Below, in pieces: positions 6,585-8,909 of a DNA stretch of 8,909 bases. The notes beneath the pieces are model-generated. The model saw nothing but the letters and a program-made list of their open reading frames with translations. It was not told where the DNA came from and made no database searches. Source of the DNA: an uncultured Oscillospiraceae bacterium (GTDB lineage Bacteria > Bacillota > Clostridia > Oscillospirales > Acutalibacteraceae); NCBI GenBank assembly GCA_900552225.1, contig URYX01000065.1:1-8909 (forward strand), in the 5' to 3' direction. The position numbers and the translations under genes are program-made. Position 1 is the first letter of the stretch. Each line of letters starts with the position of its first letter.

Positions 6585-7186
6585 AATTCGGGCGGTTTTT
6601 GCTGACAATTCTGTATCCGCTGTTTCGCCTGCTGTATCCGTTCCGGGTCATCGGGAGGGAGAATATTCCGCCCGAGGGAGAGGGGCGGATGCTGCTGTGC
6701 TGCAACCATATTTCCCTGATTGACCCGGCGTACCTGCTGTTCGGACAGAAGCGGCCGATTTATTTTATGGCCAAAAAAGAGGTGCTCGGTAACCGGTTTA
6801 CCCGCTGGCTGCTCGGCCGGCAGTTCGGCGTGTTTGCCGTGGACCGCGGTGCGGGGGACATGGCGGCGATCGAGCATGCCGTGTCGCTCGTGGAAAGCGG
6901 CAAGCTGATGGGCATTTTTCCCGAGGGGACGCGCTCCAAGACGGGTGAGCTCGGCCCGATCAAATCGGGAGCCGCCTGGATTCTGTCCCGCACGGGAGCG
7001 GATTTGCTGCCGGTGTGCCTGCTGACCCGCCACCAGAAGGTGCGGCCGTTTCGGCGCGTGACTGTGGTGATCGGGAAGCCGATCGCGGCAGCGGAGCTGA
7101 TGCCGGAGGGTGAAAAGCCCAATCTGCGGGCGATTTCCCGGCGGATACGGGACGAATTGCTGCAGCTGACGGAGGCATACGCATGA
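6581..7186 (+). CDS. plsC: 1-acyl-sn-glycerol-3-phosphate acyltransferase (PlsC)
   Basis: PlsC transfers an acyl chain to lysophosphatidic acid to give phosphatidic acid at the cytoplasmic membrane, the precursor of membrane phospholipids. The 201-residue protein has the catalytic HX4D motif (NHISLID, H43 and D48), a glycerol-phosphate-binding FPEGTRS at 113-119, and the later LPV motif near 143-145 typical of the family. The first 22 residues are hydrophobic (FLLTILYPLFRLLYPF) and probably insert peripherally in the membrane. The start is TTG 6581, overlapping the cmk stop by four bases (TTGA), with GAGGAG at 6567-6572 eight bases upstream; this rare start codon suggests coupling-limited expression. 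Its own stop overlaps the ispH-rpsA start by four bases (ATGA). Exact acyl preference cannot be read from the sequence. Confidence 0.94.
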   Translation: MKFGRFLLTILYPLFRLLYPFRVIGRENIPPEGEGRMLLCCNHISLIDPAYLLFGQKRPIYFMAKKEVLGNRFTRWLLGRQFGVFAVDRGAGDMAAIEHAVSLVESGKLMGIFPEGTRSKTGELGPIKSGAAWILSRTGADLLPVCLLTRHQKVRPFRRVTVVIGKPIAAAELMPEGEKPNLRAISRRIRDELLQLTEAYA

Positions 7187-8909
7187 GAGTGGATTTGGCG
7201 AAAACGGCGGGCTTCTGCTTCGGCGTGCGGCAGGCGGTGGACAAGGTATATGCCCTGCTCCGTGAGGGAAAGCGTGTGGTAACGCTCGGCCCGATCATCC
7301 ATAATCCCCAGGTGGTGCGGGAGCTGCAGGAGCGGGGAGTCCGGATTTTAGAGCGTCCGGAGGAGGCCGCGGCGGACGAGGTGGTGGTGATTCGCTCGCA
7401 CGGCGTCGGACGCACGGTCTATGAGGCCATTGCCGCCACGGGGGCAGAGCTCTGCGATGCCACCTGTCCGTTTGTCGCGAAGATTCACCGTATCGTCGGT
7501 GAGCAGCCGGCCGATCGGGTGATTCTGATTGCGGGAGACCCCTCTCATCCGGAGGTGTGCGGTATCCGGGGACACTGTACGGCCCCCTCGTTTGTGTTCT
7601 CGTCTCCGGCGAATTTGGAAGAATGGATAAAAAATCATGAGGAATACGACGATAAACAAGTGGTTTTGTTAGCCCAAACAACGTTCCAGATAAAGTTTTG
7701 GGAAAAATGCGCGGAAATCGCAAAAAAACACTATACAAATCCCTTGATATTTGATACAATATGTAATGCGACCGCCAACCGGCAGCAGGAAGCCGAACGG
7801 TTGGCGGCATCCCATGAACTCATGGTGATTGTCGGAGGACGTGAAAGCTCCAACACCGCAAAGCTGAGGGACATCTGCGCCGAGCGCTGTCCCACCTATT
7901 GGGTGGAGACGGCGGCAGACCTGTCGAAGGACTGGTTTCGCGGCGTACAGTCCGCTGGACTTACGGCCGGAGCGTCCACGCCCGCCGATATTATAAAGGA
8001 GGTACAGGCAACTATGTCCGAAATTGTCAAAAACGAGACCCAGGAAACCGAAGTGACCGCGGCGGTCAACCCCACGGAGGAGCAGGCGGCTCCCCAGAAA
8101 TCCTTTGATGAAATGAGCTTTGAGGAGGCGCTGGAGGCGTCTCTGCAGAGCTTAAATACAAATGAAAGAGTGCACGGTATCGTCGTTGGGATTGCCCCGA
8201 ACGAGGTTCAGGTCGAGGTCATCGGCCGCAAGCAGACCGGGTATGTGCCGGCGGATGAGCTGTCGGCCACGCCGAACGTGAACCCGGCCGATGTCGTCAA
8301 GATCGGTGACGAGCTGGAGCTCCTGATTATGCGCACCAACGATCAGGAAGGCACCATCATGCTCTCCAAGAAGCGCGTGGATGCGCTGAAGGGCTGGGAT
8401 GATGTCGTCAAGGCCAGCGAGAGCGGCGAAGTGATGGAGGGCGTCGTGACCGACGTCATCAAGGGCGGCGTGCTGGCCGTGACCCACGGCGTGCGCGTGT
8501 TCATTCCGGCGTCCCATGCGTCGATCGGCCGTATGGAGGATCTGTCTCCGCTGCTGAAGCAGACCGTGCGTTTCCGCATCATTGAGGTCAACCAGAGCCG
8601 CCATCGTGCGGTGGGCTCCATCCGCCTGGTGACGCGCGAGGAGCGCAAGGAAAAGGAAGCGGCCTTCTGGGCACAGGCTGAGGTCGGTCAGGTGTACACC
8701 GGCGTTGTGAAGTCCATGACGAGCTATGGCGCGTTTGTGGATCTCGGCGGTGTGGACGGCATGATCCATATTTCCGAGCTCTCCTGGACGCATGTCAAGC
8801 ATCCGTCCGATGTGCTGAAGATCGGCCAGACCGTCGAGGTGTATATCCGCGACCTGGATACCGAGAAGCACAAGATTTCGCTCGGCTACCGCAAGGCGGA
8901 GGACAATCC
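7183..8909 (+). CDS. ispH-rpsA: IspH-ribosomal protein S1 fusion (partial at right edge)
   Basis: One uninterrupted frame of 575 codons joins two proteins and continues past the window. Residues 1-277 are IspH, the Fe-S enzyme that reduces HMBPP to IPP and DMAPP in the last MEP step. The three cluster cysteines are present (C12 in GFCFGV, C95 in CDATCPFV, C194 in DTICNAT), as are H40, H73, H122, E124 in HPEV, T166-T167 and SSNT 222-225. Residues 278-326 are an acidic linker. Then come S1 repeats at about 327-397, 414-484 and 501-570; repeat 3 has the typical SYGAFVDLGGVDGMIHISELSW. Further S1 repeats should lie beyond 8909. Such fusions are known in annotated Clostridia. The ATG overlaps the plsC stop; no strong Shine-Dalgarno precedes it, only GGAGG at 7171-7172 being partial, so coupling is likely. 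Confidence 0.95.
   Translation, partial: MRVDLAKTAGFCFGVRQAVDKVYALLREGKRVVTLGPIIHNPQVVRELQERGVRILERPEEAAADEVVVIRSHGVGRTVYEAIAATGAELCDATCPFVAKIHRIVGEQPADRVILIAGDPSHPEVCGIRGHCTAPSFVFSSPANLEEWIKNHEEYDDKQVVLLAQTTFQIKFWEKCAEIAKKHYTNPLIFDTICNATANRQQEAERLAASHELMVIVGGRESSNTAKLRDICAERCPTYWVETAADLSKDWFRGVQSAGLTAGASTPADIIKEVQATMSEIVKNETQETEVTAAVNPTEEQAAPQKSFDEMSFEEALEASLQSLNTNERVHGIVVGIAPNEVQVEVIGRKQTGYVPADELSATPNVNPADVVKIGDELELLIMRTNDQEGTIMLSKKRVDALKGWDDVVKASESGEVMEGVVTDVIKGGVLAVTHGVRVFIPASHASIGRMEDLSPLLKQTVRFRIIEVNQSRHRAVGSIRLVTREERKEKEAAFWAQAEVGQVYTGVVKSMTSYGAFVDLGGVDGMIHISELSWTHVKHPSDVLKIGQTVEVYIRDLDTEKHKISLGYRKAEDN
7752..7760 (+). promoter_or_regulatory. Candidate extended -10 promoter inside ispH
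   Basis: TGATACAAT at 7752-7760 matches the extended -10 form TGnTATAAT with one change (C for T). It lies in the AT-rich island inside ispH, about 254 bases before the internal S1 start. No good -35 box is present at 17 bases, although extended -10 promoters can do without one. The bases also encode the conserved DTIC stretch of IspH, so the resemblance may be coincidental. Confidence 0.25.
7995..8016 (+). promoter_or_regulatory. Internal ribosome binding site and in-frame start for S1
   Basis: AAAGGAGGT at 7995-8003 is a perfect match to the anti-Shine-Dalgarno complement, and an ATG follows at 8014-8016, 10 bases on. This ATG is in frame with IspH (codon 278) and falls exactly where the IspH domain ends and the acidic S1 leader MSEIVKNETQETE begins. 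It is the strongest ribosome binding site in the window. It probably permits S1 to be made alone as well as in the fusion; that use is inference. Confidence 0.65.

Noticed and set aside
7722..7728. A7 run in ispH (A AAA AAA in frame) as a programmed frameshift site
   Set aside because: Both shifted frames stop within about ten codons, and the zero frame continues through all conserved IspH motifs; no downstream stimulatory stem is obvious.
8152..8871. Minus-strand open frame (239 codons) opposite the S1 repeats
   Set aside because: His/Asp/Leu-rich shadow of the conserved S1 coding frame; no recognisable motif.

Overview
The window is a compact, plus-strand-only block of housekeeping genes. 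It is GC-rich, uses strong AGGAGG-type ribosome binding sites, and has a gene order typical of anaerobic Firmicutes. The mazG - HU - S4-domain order, followed downstream by an HI0933-type flavoprotein - cmk - plsC - ispH/rpsA fusion, points to a high-GC member of class Clostridia, probably in the Oscillospiraceae/Ruminococcaceae area. That placement is inferred from synteny and protein style, not from a database search.

Layout. (1) 33-1590: mazG (nucleotide pyrophosphohydrolase), hup (histone-like HU) with a textbook intrinsic terminator, then a small S4 RNA-binding protein matching RqcP (YabO). Between the terminator and rqcP lies a long inverted repeat that reuses the 3' arm and T-tract of the terminator. 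(2) 1591-1718: an AT-rich intergenic stretch with two TATAAT boxes, probably the promoter of the next unit. (3) 1719-3742: three poorly characterised genes: a DUF5685-like protein with cysteine and aspartate motifs, a J-domain protein with a nine-cysteine tail, and a six-helix membrane protein. (4) 3758-8909: an RpiR-type regulator, a BaiN/HI0933-family flavoprotein, cytidylate kinase, 1-acylglycerol-3-phosphate acyltransferase, and an IspH-ribosomal protein S1 fusion that runs off the right edge. Several junctions in this last block are 4-base stop/start overlaps, so the genes are probably translationally coupled.

How it works together. The left part maintains nucleotide-pool and chromosome functions and rescues stalled ribosomes. 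The right part couples CMP/dCMP phosphorylation, phosphatidic acid synthesis, the last step of the MEP isoprenoid pathway and ribosomal protein S1, so it combines precursor supply for membranes and nucleic acids with translation.

Most notable points: the IspH-S1 fusion carries a perfect Shine-Dalgarno sequence and an in-frame ATG exactly at the domain junction. It also contains a sharply AT-rich island (about 35% GC over 150 bases) with an extended -10-like motif, so S1 may also be made separately. The DUF5685-like protein carries an Asp-rich motif resembling the second motif of squalene/phytoene synthases, and sits beside the Cys-rich J-domain protein and the membrane protein as a possible undescribed module. 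I see no mobile element, CRISPR array, tRNA or rRNA.
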